Shown here piece after piece: positions 40,648 to 49,631 of a stretch of DNA of 64,000 nucleotides. The notes below the pieces were generated by a model. The model did no database searches. It was not told the origin of the DNA and worked only from the letters and a program-made list of their open reading frames with translations. Numbering within the stretch: position 1 is the first letter of the stretch; every line of letters starts with the position of its first letter. Position numbers and translations under genes: made by a program. Source of the DNA: Alphaproteobacteria bacterium (GTDB taxonomy: Bacteria; Pseudomonadota; Alphaproteobacteria; Rickettsiales; SXRF01); NCBI GenBank assembly GCA_025362975.1, contig JANYES010000022.1, positions 39,699 through 103,698 of the forward strand, in the 5' to 3' direction.

Positions 40648-41254
40648 AAAGCGCGTCGGCGTGTTGATTTCGGGTAGCGGCAGCAATTTACAGGCGCTGA
40701 TCGAAGCATGCCAGCAGCCGGATTTTCCGGCGGAGATTGCGGTGGTGCTGTCCAACAAGGCCGATGCGTACGGGCTGGAGAGGGCGAAGCTGGTGGGGAT
40801 TCCGGCGCATGTACTGAGCCATAAAGATTTCGGCACGCGCGACGAATATGACGCGGAGCTGCACCAGATGCTGAACCGCCACCTTGTGGACGTGGTGTGT
40901 CTTGCCGGATTTATGCGGATTTTGAGCGATGGGTTCGTGGCGCGCTGGCATGATGCGATGATTAATATCCACCCTTCTTTGCTGCCGTCATTTAAGGGGG
41001 CGCATGCGATTCGTGATGCGCTTGCCGCGGGGGTGAAGGTGACGGGGTGCAGCGTGCATTTCGTGCGCGCGGAGATGGATTCCGGGCCGATTATTGCGCA
41101 GGCTGCGGTGCCGGTGCTGCCGGGGGACAACGAGTCGAAGCTGGCGGCACGGGTGCTGGAGCAGGAACACAAGATTTACCCGCTGGCGTTACGATTGTTT
41201 GCCGATGGGAAACTGACGGTTTCGGATGAAAAGGTAGTCATTTCAGCCTCATAA
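40640..41254 (+). CDS. purN: Phosphoribosylglycinamide formyltransferase PurN
   Basis: PurN transfers a formyl group from 10-formyl-tetrahydrofolate to GAR. The 204 residues start [20 protein letters not shown], the phosphate-binding loop. The catalytic His lies in [16 protein letters not shown] and the Asp in [14 protein letters not shown]. It is translationally coupled to purM. Confidence 0.96.
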   Translation: MTKKRVGVLISGSGSNLQALIEACQQPDFPAEIAVVLSNKADAYGLERAKLVGIPAHVLSHKDFGTRDEYDAELHQMLNRHLVDVVCLAGFMRILSDGFVARWHDAMINIHPSLLPSFKGAHAIRDALAAGVKVTGCSVHFVRAEMDSGPIIAQAAVPVLPGDNESKLAARVLEQEHKIYPLALRLFADGKLTVSDEKVVISAS

Positions 41255-41271
41255 CCACAGGTAAATAACGG

Positions 41272-41300
41272 TTAACTATTGTGCTGAGATAAGCTATACT
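41272..41300 (+). promoter_or_regulatory. Promoter candidate for the gene at 41331
   Basis: TTAACT (41272-41277) and TATACT (41295-41300) are separated by 17 bases, 30 bases before the ATG at 41331. The -10 is strong, within AGCTATACT; the -35 is a partial match. Confidence 0.5.
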
Positions 41301-41330
41301 CTCCTCGCAACAACAACGGGGGGATTAACA

Positions 41331-41914
41331 ATGGCTTTTGTACCTTACGATTCGAGCAAATACGATTTTTCCAAAGCGGCGAACTACCGCAAAACGGCTA
41401 CCATCAAGGAGAGCCAGATTGAAATCGCCGATAAAGCCCAAGAAGTCATCACCATGATTAACGGCAAGGAAGAAACCCGCAACACCGCGCAGGAAGGCGA
41501 TTACATCATCACCGGCGTGAAAGGTGAGCGCTACGCGCTGAAAAAGATAAATTCCCGAAGCTTTATGAAAAAGACCCGGAAAACCCGGATACCTACGTAT
41601 CTGTCGGCGTGCGCAAGGCGCTGCGTCTTGATGAGGATACGGTCATTCCGGCGAGCTGGGGCCCACAGAATATCGAAGCGGGCGGTGTGGTCGTGCTGGA
41701 AAATGACGGGGTGAAAGTCTACGGCATAGAAAAAGGTGCGCTGGAACAGACCTATGGCCGCGCCGATGAAGATGGCAAAGTGTTCGTTAAAATGGACGCA
41801 CCGCTGACCGTACAGCTTCGCGAAGCAAGCTCGCGCGGCGAAGAAACGCATAAAGCAGATATTCTAGAACGCATCCGCCAGACCAGCAAAGGCGCGGGCG
41901 CAGCTCTCGGCTAA
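41331..41914 (+). pseudogene. Unknown protein interrupted by one frameshift in an A-run
   Basis: The first frame runs from the ATG at 41331 through GDYIITGVKGERYALKK and then loses sense. The next frame continues directly with KDKFPKLYEKDPENPDTYV and VRKALRLDEDTVIPASWGPQNIEAGGVVVLEN to TAA 41912-41914. One base gained or lost in the AAAAA run at 41540-41544 joins them into a protein of about 194 residues. A good promoter is present and the downstream frame looks under selection, so an assembly error is at least as likely as true decay. The family is not recognised; the PGDYIVTG-like segment suggests a small beta-barrel domain. Confidence 0.65.
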
Positions 41915-41933
41915 TCATTATTTAGTGAGTTTT

Positions 41934-42869
41934 ATGCTGGATGGGGTTCAGGATGTTTTACGGTCTCTGAACTCCAAACCGCAGGTAGCGCTGCTTGATT
42001 TATGGGGCGTGGTCCATGACGGTGACCAGCTCTATCCCGGCGCGGTGGAGGCGCTGAAAACCCTGCATGAGGCGGGGGTGCAGGTGGTGTTCGTTTCCAA
42101 TTCATCCTTCCGCGCGAGCGATACTCAGGCGATGCTCGATCGCTATCATATTCCCCATGAATATTACCAGGGCATGGTGACCGCAGGCGAAGCGGCTTAT
42201 GTGCATTTTAGCGAGGATACGACGCCGCACCGTTACTACTACATGGGCCGTGAACATGGCGATATTTTCAAGGATTTAGCCCACATGACGCGGGTTAGCG
42301 ACCCTGCGAAGGCCGATATGGTCGTGGCTGCGGCGTTTAGCGAACAGCGGCCTGATATTGCGGCGGCGACGGCGGAACTCGAAGCCTGTGCTCGCCATCA
42401 CCTGCCGATGGTCTGCACCAATCCCGACACGATTACCATTACCGCCGACGGCAAGGTCCGCAATCAAGGTGGGCAGATGGGCATGGCGTATCTGAACATG
42501 GAAGGCGCGGGCGGGGTGCGGTTTTTTGGTAAGCCTTATAAGGAGGTGTATGACCTCGCGCTGAAACGGCTTGGTGGCTCGACACCTAAAAATAAAGTGG
42601 TGGTGATGGGCGATAGCCCGTCGCATGACATTGTGGGTGGGAACGCGCAGGGGTTTAAAACCGTGCTGATCACCCATACTGGAATTCTGGGGGCGTCGCT
42701 GCATGCGGGCTCGACGCTGGAGGATATCCACGGCTTATGCCGTGAGCATATAAAACATTTGCCAGCCCCGCCGAGGATAGTGCCCGATCCGGTGCCGCAG
42801 ATGGTAATTCCGGGATTTGCGCCGGGGAAGATTACGGCCCGCGCACGTGGCGGCGCTGAGCTGGCTTAA
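41934..42869 (+). CDS. HAD-superfamily class IIA hydrolase (NagD-like subgroup)
   Basis: The protein of 311 residues has the HAD nucleophile motif in ALLDLWGVVHDGDQLYPGA (D22). A NagD-type C2 cap follows, then VVVMGDSPSHDIVGGNAQGF as motif IV. DLWGVVHDG is characteristic of an uncharacterised HAD-IIA subgroup common in alphaproteobacteria. I took the ATG at 41934, preceded by GTGAG; an in-frame GTG nine bases earlier is possible. The substrate is unknown. Confidence 0.87.
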   Translation: MLDGVQDVLRSLNSKPQVALLDLWGVVHDGDQLYPGAVEALKTLHEAGVQVVFVSNSSFRASDTQAMLDRYHIPHEYYQGMVTAGEAAYVHFSEDTTPHRYYYMGREHGDIFKDLAHMTRVSDPAKADMVVAAAFSEQRPDIAAATAELEACARHHLPMVCTNPDTITITADGKVRNQGGQMGMAYLNMEGAGGVRFFGKPYKEVYDLALKRLGGSTPKNKVVVMGDSPSHDIVGGNAQGFKTVLITHTGILGASLHAGSTLEDIHGLCREHIKHLPAPPRIVPDPVPQMVIPGFAPGKITARARGGAELA

Positions 42870-42880
42870 CCCGATCAACA

Positions 42881-42914
42881 AAAAGGCCAGCCGGTTTGCA
42901 CTGGCGGGCCTTTT
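42881..42914. terminator. Bidirectional terminator
   Basis: AAAAGGCC (42881-42888) pairs with GGCCTTTT (42907-42914), with further pairing inside (GCC with GGC). A-run and T-run flank the stem on both strands. It sits between the convergent HAD and ndk genes. Confidence 0.85.
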
Positions 42915-42934
42915 ATTATGCGTGATTCGTGAAA

Positions 42935-43357
42935 TTAGCCCACGAGTTCGAGGCCGCTGAAGAAGTAAGCGATTTCGATGGCGGCGTTTTCTTCGGAATC
43001 CGAACCGTGGACCGAATTATTGCCGATATCGATACCGAATTCGGCGCGGATGGTGCCTTTATCGGCTTTCTTCGGGTCGGTGGCGCCCATGATTTCGCGG
43101 TTTTTGAGGACGGCGTTTTCGCCTTCGAGCACCTGAACGATCACTGGCTCGGACACCATGTATTCAACCAGTTCGCCGAAAAACGGACGCTCTTTGTGCA
43201 CGGCGTAGAATGCCTGTGCTTGAAGGCGGCTCATGCGGAGGCGTTTCTGGGCGACGATGCGCAGGCCCTGCTCTTCGAACTTGGCATTGATTTTGCCAGT
43301 GAGGTTACGCTTGGTCGCGTCCGGCTTGATAATCGAGAAAGTGCGTTGAATCGTCAT
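42935..43357 (-). CDS. ndk: Nucleoside diphosphate kinase
   Basis: Ndk transfers the gamma phosphate between nucleoside triphosphates and diphosphates. The 140 residues are of normal length, starting [19 protein letters not shown]. The phospho-acceptor His is H117 in [21 protein letters not shown]. The longer frame with an ATG at 43363 adds only two residues and is less typical. It is a single-gene unit closed by the terminator at 42881-42914. Confidence 0.97.
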   Translation of the reverse strand: MTIQRTFSIIKPDATKRNLTGKINAKFEEQGLRIVAQKRLRMSRLQAQAFYAVHKERPFFGELVEYMVSEPVIVQVLEGENAVLKNREIMGATDPKKADKGTIRAEFGIDIGNNSVHGSDSEENAAIEIAYFFSGLELVG

Positions 43358-43564
43358 AATCATTATCCTGACATTGGTGGGTTATGGGCGGCTATATAGG
43401 CTGAAATAACGGCAAAAGCAACCGTTTTACGTGGCTACCCTGTTGCAGGGAAAAAACACTCGCAAAATACTTGCGTTTAAATGAAACAACACGCTGTACA
43501 ATGGGCACAAAATCACTATGGTAGTCTTGAGAATCAATCCTTAAAATCGTTGGTTAGCCACGCT

Positions 43565-44479
43565 ATGCGCCACTTTCGCCCCCTCTTCCTCATGATCGCC
43601 CCAATGATTTGCTTGACCGGTTGCGCCGGACAGGTGCACAAGCTGCACGATTTGAAACCGGCCGCGACCGATTTCCCATCGTCGCTGGCATCCGAATATC
43701 AAGATTACGCCGATTCCGAACTGGAGCAGGGCCGCACGTCGATCGCCAATCACTTCGCGTCGAAGGGGCTGGATTCGCTAAACGGCAAGGTGGTGGAGCC
43801 TGAACCGGTGCCCAAGAGCCTGCCGGAAGCAAACCAGCAGATGCTTGGCGAGGCCCGCGCGCAGCTGGAGAAATTCCTCACCGACGATATAAAAGCGGCG
43901 ATGCCGCAGAAGCTCGCGCATGCGCAGCTGCTGTTTGATTGCTGGCAGAACGAAGAGCGCAAGAAGCTCGATCAGGAAATCGCGCCGTGCGAAGCGGAAT
44001 TCCATGCGTCGCTCGCCGAGTTGCAGGATGTGTCGGATGCGAAAAATCTTGGGCAGAACAGCTCGTATGTGGTGAATTTTACTTCGAAGAGCATGGTGCT
44101 GGATAAACAGGCGCTGGCGACGGTGGATGATGTGGCTAAGCAGATTCATGGCTTGCAGCATTATACCGTGAAGCTGTCGACCTATGTCGGCAAGGGCCAT
44201 GAGCAGCACCGCTTAAGCGATACGCGCCTGAAAGCAGTGCGCAAGGCGCTGGTGAAGGCGAAAGTGGGCGACAAGCACATCCATGTGAAGAAAGTCAGCG
44301 GCAACGTTGTTGTGCTGAGCCGCGATAAAATCACGCTGGATTCCAAGAAAGTTACCATTGTGGTGAAAACGCACCGTATGCCGAAACCGTCTGTGGAAGC
44401 GCCAAAACCTGCGATCGTGATGCCAGCACCGGCAACGGACGCAACGACGACGACGACGATTGAAAACGGGGGACATTGA
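43565..44479 (+). CDS. OmpA-like lipoprotein, first of a tandem pair
   Basis: The 304-residue product starts at an ATG that gives a clean lipoprotein signal (LFLMIAPMICLTGC, C20); the open frame upstream to 43481 does not encode a signal. The central region is helical (YQDYADSELEQGRTSIANHFASKGL, AHAQLLFDCWQNEERKKLDQEIAPCEAEF). The C-terminal part (about 190-280) resembles an OmpA/MotB-type domain (VVNFTSKSMVLDKQALATVDDVAKQIHG). It is homologous to the next gene: both share a YxDYA...F..KGL and FDCW..E pattern. It is probably attached to the outer membrane. Confidence 0.8.
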   Translation: MRHFRPLFLMIAPMICLTGCAGQVHKLHDLKPAATDFPSSLASEYQDYADSELEQGRTSIANHFASKGLDSLNGKVVEPEPVPKSLPEANQQMLGEARAQLEKFLTDDIKAAMPQKLAHAQLLFDCWQNEERKKLDQEIAPCEAEFHASLAELQDVSDAKNLGQNSSYVVNFTSKSMVLDKQALATVDDVAKQIHGLQHYTVKLSTYVGKGHEQHRLSDTRLKAVRKALVKAKVGDKHIHVKKVSGNVVVLSRDKITLDSKKVTIVVKTHRMPKPSVEAPKPAIVMPAPATDATTTTTIENGGH

Positions 44480-44481
44480 GA

Positions 44482-45708
44482 ATGGCGGCAGGAATGAAAA
44501 CATGGATCAAGGGATTGTTGCTGGGTTCGGCATTAACCTTAAGCGCTTGCAACATGTACAAGCTCGAAGAGCTGCGCCATACAACGCCGCAAGGCTCCCC
44601 GTTCCAGAGCCAGCTGTCCAAACTGTACATGGATTATGCCGAGGCGGCTGAAAAGCATTTCGACTGGGATAACTCCTGGCACTTCGCCGATAAAGGCCTG
44701 ATGGCAGCTTACGGTAAAGATGTGCCGCCGGAAGACCCCAATGACTGGAACCTTCCCGCCGATGCCCGCCCGCAGATCGAGCGCGCGCATGCGGAGCTGA
44801 TGGCGGTGCTGACGCCGGACGTGATGCAGGTGGCCCCGGCACGCGCGGCCGAAGCGCAGTTTTATTTCGATTGCTGGGTGAAAGAGCAGGAACAGAACTG
44901 GCGCGATGATGAAATCGCCAATTGCCGCGATAATCTCGACAAGGCGCTCAACGATTTGAGCGCGCCGGGTTCGCGCCATGTGAAGGCGTCGAAAGAATTG
45001 CCCAAACCGATGACGAGCAGGCATCACCATAAGCCAAAGCCGATAGGTGAGGAAAAGCCGGGCGAGGCGCTGCCAGCCACCGATACGGCGGATTACTATA
45101 AAGAGCAGTTGGCCACCACGCCGAAGCCGAAGATCGTAACCGATGAACCGAAGCCCGAAGCCAAAACCGAAGCTAAGCAGGTGAAAACGGCGCTCAAGGA
45201 ACCGGTGAAGGAATCGGCGAAAGAGGTGCCGAAAGAGGTCAAGGAAACCAAGGAAACCAAGGAAGTGAAGGTGACCAAGGAAACTAAGGAGCCCAAAGCT
45301 GCAAAAACGGTGAAGGAAACCAAAACGACCAAGGAAACGAAAGAAACCAAGGACGTGAAGGAAATCAAGGATTCAAAAGAATCCAAAGATATTGGCAGCC
45401 ATGACGCGATGCCGGAATCCACCTCCTATGCGGTATTCTTCGAACCCGACCGCGCCGAAGTGTCCGAGCCGGGCATGAACGTGATTACGGAAGTGATTAA
45501 GTCGTTGCAGGGAGTGTCGGATTATGTGGTCATCCTGCATAGCAGCAAGGACCATCCGGGCAAGGCTGCCGAGCGCATTCAGGTGGTCAAGAAACTGCTG
45601 GTTGCAGGCGGGATTAAGGATGGTTCTATCCGCAACGCCAGTGGCAAGGTTGAGGTGGAATCTGGAAAATTGGCCAGCCGCAGGGTTGAGATTTTCCTGA
45701 ATGAGTAG
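44482..45708 (+). CDS. OmpA-like lipoprotein with Lys/Glu/Thr-rich linker, second of a tandem pair
   Basis: The 408 residues have a lipoprotein signal (LLLGSALTLSAC, C23) and a helical domain like that of the preceding protein (FDCWVKEQEQNWRDDEIANC). A long low-complexity linker at about 230-310 is built from KETKE, KEVKVTKE and similar units. A C-terminal OmpA-like domain follows (SYAVFFEPDRAEVSEPGMNVITEVIKSLQ). The linker could span the periplasm to peptidoglycan. GGGGGA is 8 bases before the ATG. The pair looks like a tandem duplication. Confidence 0.8.
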   Translation: MAAGMKTWIKGLLLGSALTLSACNMYKLEELRHTTPQGSPFQSQLSKLYMDYAEAAEKHFDWDNSWHFADKGLMAAYGKDVPPEDPNDWNLPADARPQIERAHAELMAVLTPDVMQVAPARAAEAQFYFDCWVKEQEQNWRDDEIANCRDNLDKALNDLSAPGSRHVKASKELPKPMTSRHHHKPKPIGEEKPGEALPATDTADYYKEQLATTPKPKIVTDEPKPEAKTEAKQVKTALKEPVKESAKEVPKEVKETKETKEVKVTKETKEPKAAKTVKETKTTKETKETKDVKEIKDSKESKDIGSHDAMPESTSYAVFFEPDRAEVSEPGMNVITEVIKSLQGVSDYVVILHSSKDHPGKAAERIQVVKKLLVAGGIKDGSIRNASGKVEVESGKLASRRVEIFLNE

Positions 45709-45736
45709 TATACCTCGCGCTTAATCTGGGAACGGA

Positions 45737-45752
45737 CGACCGGCGCCGGTCG
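45737..45752. repeat. 16-base perfect palindrome upstream of guaA
   Basis: CGACCGGCGCCGGTCG is self-complementary. It lies 29 bases after the lipoprotein gene stop and 56 bases before guaA. It may be a terminator stem (no U-run follows) or a protein-binding site. Confidence 0.5.
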
Positions 45753-45807
45753 CTGCTTATGCGGCTAACGGGTTGATTTTTCCTATTATTTTAGTGTTGA
45801 AAGCCCT

Positions 45808-47355
45808 ATGACCGACCGTATCCTCATTCTCGATTTTGGCTCCCAGGTAACCCAGCTTATTGCGCGGCGTGTGCGCGAATGCGGCGTGTATTCGGAAATC
45901 CGCCCCTTTAATATACCCGACCATGAAATCGTGGCGTTCGGCGCCAAGGCGATCATACTTTCTGGCGGCCCGGCCTCGGTGCATGAGGCGTTTTCGCCGA
46001 AAATCAGCCAGAAGGCGTTTTCGCTCGGCATTCCGATTTTAGGGATTTGCTACGGGCAGCAGCTGATGTGCGATGTGCTTGGCGGCAAGGTAGAACCGCA
46101 CGATCACCGCGAGTTCGGCCGGGCGATGGTGAAAGTGGAACAGACCTGCCGGTTATTCGACGGCGTGTGGAAACAGGGCGAAGAACATCAGGTGTGGATG
46201 AGCCACGGCGACCGGGTGGTTAAGCTTCCCGAAGGATTCAACGTGGTGGCGACGACGCCGGGTGCGCAGTTTGCAGCGATTGCCGACGATAAGCGCCGGT
46301 TCTACGGCGTGCAGTTCCATCCGGAAGTGGTGCATACGCCCGAAGGCGCGCAGCTGATCAAGAATTTTGTCATTAATCTTGCTGGCTGCAAAGCGGACTG
46401 GACGATGGCGGCGTTCCGCCAGAGTATGATCGCCAAAGTGCGGGCGCAGGTAGGCAGTAAAAAGGTGCTCTGCGCCGTGAGCGGCGGGGTGGATTCGTCC
46501 GTCGTGGCCGCGCTGTTGCATGAAGCGCTCGGCGAGCAGGTGCTGTGCATCTTTATCAACACCGGGCTGCTGCGCGAGAATGAGCCGGAGCAGGTGGAAA
46601 AACTGTTCCACCAGCATTTCAAAATTCCCCTTATCCATATCGATGCCAGCTTGCTGTTCATGAATCGCCTCGCGGGCGTGAAAGACCCTGAGCAGAAGCG
46701 CAAAATCATCGGCCAGACGTTTATCGAAGTGTTCGACCAGGAAGCGGCACAAGCTGGCGGGGCGGATTTTTTAGCCCAAGGCACGCTGTATCCCGACGTG
46801 ATCGAGTCGATGTCATATACCGGCGGGCCGAGCGTGACCATCAAATCGCACCACAATGTCGGCGGGTTGCCCGCGCATATGAAAATGGCGCTGGTGGAAC
46901 CGCTTCGCGAGCTGTTTAAGGACGAGGTGCGCTTGCTTGGCCGCGAACTTGGCATGCCAGCCGAAATGGTCGGGCGCCACCCCTTCCCCGGCCCGGGTCT
47001 TGCGATTCGTATTCCTGGCGAAATCACGCAGGAAAAAGTTGTAATGCTGCGCAAGGCAGACACGATCTACATCGAAGAAATCCGCAAGGCGGGCCTGTAT
47101 GACCAGATATGGCAAGCATTTGCTGTATTGCTGCCGGTGCGTACCGTGGGCGTGATGGGCGATAGCCGCTCGTATGATTTCGTCTGCGCGCTGCGGGCGG
47201 TAACGTCGTCGGACGGGATGACGGCGGATTACTATCATTTCGGGCATGATTTCTTGTCTCGTGTATCGAACCGTATTATCAATGAAGTCCAGGGTATCAA
47301 CCGCATGGTGTATGATATCACCAGCAAACCGCCCGGCACGATAGAGTGGGAATAA
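45808..47355 (+). CDS. guaA: GMP synthase (glutamine-hydrolysing)
   Basis: GuaA aminates XMP to GMP. The 515 residues have the class I glutamine amidotransferase domain (about 1-195; nucleophile C81 in [10 protein letters not shown], and H/E in VQFHPEVVH). The ATP-pyrophosphatase domain follows with [14 protein letters not shown]. The dimerisation domain ends KPPGTIEWE, the standard C-terminus. The YfgM-like gene starts 6 bases after it. Confidence 0.97.
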   Translation: MTDRILILDFGSQVTQLIARRVRECGVYSEIRPFNIPDHEIVAFGAKAIILSGGPASVHEAFSPKISQKAFSLGIPILGICYGQQLMCDVLGGKVEPHDHREFGRAMVKVEQTCRLFDGVWKQGEEHQVWMSHGDRVVKLPEGFNVVATTPGAQFAAIADDKRRFYGVQFHPEVVHTPEGAQLIKNFVINLAGCKADWTMAAFRQSMIAKVRAQVGSKKVLCAVSGGVDSSVVAALLHEALGEQVLCIFINTGLLRENEPEQVEKLFHQHFKIPLIHIDASLLFMNRLAGVKDPEQKRKIIGQTFIEVFDQEAAQAGGADFLAQGTLYPDVIESMSYTGGPSVTIKSHHNVGGLPAHMKMALVEPLRELFKDEVRLLGRELGMPAEMVGRHPFPGPGLAIRIPGEITQEKVVMLRKADTIYIEEIRKAGLYDQIWQAFAVLLPVRTVGVMGDSRSYDFVCALRAVTSSDGMTADYYHFGHDFLSRVSNRIINEVQGINRMVYDITSKPPGTIEWE

Positions 47356-47361
47356 CAAACA

Positions 47362-48051
47362 ATGAATGAATTAGTCCGAGAAATCGAAGAAGATATCCGC
47401 CGCGAGCGCATCGACAAGCTGTGGCACAGCTTCGGCAAGATGATGGTGGGGGTCAGCATCGCGGTCATTCTGGCGACGATCGGCGTGGTCATTGTGCAGG
47501 ACCGGAAGTTCTCGCGCGAGACGGAAAAAACCGCGGAAATGATCAAGGGTATCGACCGCATGAACATCGAAGATTACAAGGGTGCGATTCAGATTTTCGA
47601 TGGGCTGGCGAAGGATGAATCGTCGCCGTATTACGGCATGGCGATGCTGCGCAAGGCGCAGGCGCAGATCGCACTTGGAGCGGGCGACGATGCGAAAAAA
47701 ACCTACGGGCAGCTTGCCAAGCATGATGAGGCGTTTGGCCCTATCGGCAAGGTGCTGTCGTATGGCGGCATCGTGAATGCGGGCGATGTGATCGAAGCGC
47801 CGCAAAAAAACTCCGCACTGTATTTCACGCAAAGTGAATTCCGTGCGTGGCAGCTGTTGCAAAACGGCCAGAAGAAAGAAGCGGTGGAAGCGTTCCTCGC
47901 TATTTTCATGAACACGGGTGCTCCGGGCAGCATGCATGACCGCATGTTTGAAGTACTGCAACATATCGCGCCCGAAACGCTCACCAAGAACACCATCGAA
48001 CCTGCACAGCCCCTCACCAAGCCTGCCGCGAAGGATGCAACCCATGAATAA
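47362..48051 (+). CDS. YfgM-like membrane-anchored TPR protein
   Basis: The 229 residues have an N-terminal cytoplasmic stretch (NELVREIEEDIRRERIDKLW) and one membrane helix (about 27-45). A periplasmic TPR-like helical domain follows (YKGAIQIFDGLAKDESSPYYGMAMLRKAQAQIAL). This is the YfgM/DUF2133 arrangement, whose E. coli member associates with the Sec translocon and PpiD. Its place just before bamB and der is the usual one. It overlaps bamB by 8 bases. Confidence 0.87.
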   Translation: MNELVREIEEDIRRERIDKLWHSFGKMMVGVSIAVILATIGVVIVQDRKFSRETEKTAEMIKGIDRMNIEDYKGAIQIFDGLAKDESSPYYGMAMLRKAQAQIALGAGDDAKKTYGQLAKHDEAFGPIGKVLSYGGIVNAGDVIEAPQKNSALYFTQSEFRAWQLLQNGQKKEAVEAFLAIFMNTGAPGSMHDRMFEVLQHIAPETLTKNTIEPAQPLTKPAAKDATHE

Positions 48052-49411
48052 ATTCAAAACCTGTCTCCTGCTTGCCACCGCGCTCACGCTTTCGGGTTGC
48101 AACTCGATGCCGTCGGTGGATATGCCGAGCCTGCCGTCGCTGCCGTCATGGATGGGCGGGCATACGAAGCCGAAGGAAAAGCTGGTGGGTGAACGTATTT
48201 CGGTGATTCCGATCGATGCGGCGTTGCAGCCTGACCCGGCGCTGAAAGACACTAAAGTGTCGCTACCGGCTGTGACCGTTAACGCCGATTGGACGGCGCA
48301 TTCGGGCATGTTTGCAGCCGAAGCGGGCAATCTTGCGGGTTCCGCGTTTGATAAGCAGGCAAGTGCTTCAGTGGGTGAAGGCAACGAATTCGTGAATACA
48401 CTGGTGATTACGCCGGTCGTAGCGGGCGGCAAGGTGTTTGCGATGGATGCGCTGGGCTTTATCGTGGCGCGTGACGTCACCGATATCAGCAAAACCGTTT
48501 GGAGCGGCAAGGGCGCGTCGGAAGAAGACGAGCTGCCGGTTTACGGCGGCGGGCTGGCCTATGATGACGGCAAGCTGTATGTGACTTCGGGTCGTGGCAA
48601 GTTGATGGCGCTGGACGGCGCTACGGGCAAGGAACTGTGGACCAAGCAGCTGCACGTGCCGTTCCGCTCAGCACCGCGCATTGCTGGCGGGAAACTGTTT
48701 GCTACCACCATCGACAACCAGCTGTTTGCGGTCAACCTCGCCGACGGCGACGTGCTGTGGACGCAGCGCGGGATTTCCGAGACGACGGGCCTGATGAACA
48801 CCGTATCCCCGGCGGCGTCGGGCGATGTGGTCGTCGTGCCGTATTCTTCGGGTGAGGTGTATGTGCTGGCGGATGCCGACGGGCGCGAAGTCTGGAGCGA
48901 ATCGCTTTCAGGCGGCAAACACGCCCCGGCCGCGACGCTGTTTGGCGGTATTGGCGGCGACCCGGTGATTGACGGGTCGGTAGTGTTTACGGCCAATAGC
49001 GCAGGGCTGCTGTCCGTGCGGGCGCTTACGACTGGCCAGCCAGCGTGGGAAATGCCGGTGGGTACGACCAATACGCCGTGGATTGCGGGTGAATACTTGT
49101 TCGTACTGACGGCGGAAAATACGCTGGTGTGCATGCATAAGTTCGACGGGCATATCCGTTGGTCTACTAAACTTACGTCGTTTGAAGACGAAACGAAAAA
49201 GAAGAATCCGATCACGTGGAAAGGTCCTGTGCTCGTGGACGGAAAGCTGGCGCTGGTTGGCTCGAACGCGCAGTTGCTGCTGGTGGATGCTGCAGACGGC
49301 AAGATCGCCGCGACCAAGGAAATCCCGGAAGATATCTACACCCCGCCGGTTGTGGCTGGCGGCAAGATGTACCTCGTTTCCAAGGATGCGACGCTGTACC
49401 AGCTCTACTAA
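48044..49411 (+). CDS. bamB: Outer-membrane assembly lipoprotein BamB
   Basis: BamB is a beta-propeller lipoprotein of the BAM complex that inserts beta-barrel proteins. The 455 residues start at the ATG at 48044 (MNKFKTCLLLATALTLSGCN, lipidated C19). PQQ-like propeller repeats follow: LYVTSGRGKLMALDGATGKELWTKQL, LFAVNLADGDVLWTQRG, VYVLADADGREVWSESL and LLVDAADGKIAATKEI. The family fits length and context. The longer open frame upstream is the previous gene out of phase. Confidence 0.93.
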   Translation: MNKFKTCLLLATALTLSGCNSMPSVDMPSLPSLPSWMGGHTKPKEKLVGERISVIPIDAALQPDPALKDTKVSLPAVTVNADWTAHSGMFAAEAGNLAGSAFDKQASASVGEGNEFVNTLVITPVVAGGKVFAMDALGFIVARDVTDISKTVWSGKGASEEDELPVYGGGLAYDDGKLYVTSGRGKLMALDGATGKELWTKQLHVPFRSAPRIAGGKLFATTIDNQLFAVNLADGDVLWTQRGISETTGLMNTVSPAASGDVVVVPYSSGEVYVLADADGREVWSESLSGGKHAPAATLFGGIGGDPVIDGSVVFTANSAGLLSVRALTTGQPAWEMPVGTTNTPWIAGEYLFVLTAENTLVCMHKFDGHIRWSTKLTSFEDETKKKNPITWKGPVLVDGKLALVGSNAQLLLVDAADGKIAATKEIPEDIYTPPVVAGGKMYLVSKDATLYQLY

Positions 49412-49631
49412 CGCCTCGGACTGGTTTCGAATAGCTTGCGTAGGTTAAACGGTGCGTAAAGCACCTGTGGATTGCTTCTAACCTGTTGATTTGAGGCGCT
49501 GGAGGCGGTTCATGCCCTGTCTTGCGCCGCGCTGCCAAAAAGTTTATCCACCCAATCCAAAAAGATCGCTTTAACTTCTTTGGTTTAGACACTATTATGC
49601 CCGATATTCATCTGAAAAATATTAACATTCT

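Noticed and set aside
45230..45390. Repetitive stretch considered as a CRISPR or satellite repeat
   Set aside because: It is the codon-level repeat of a Lys/Glu/Thr linker inside a lipoprotein gene; units are irregular and in frame.
49412..49631. Possible small RNA between bamB and der because of the hairpin GGTGC/GCACC
   Set aside because: Only one short stem, no promoter or terminator pair recognised.
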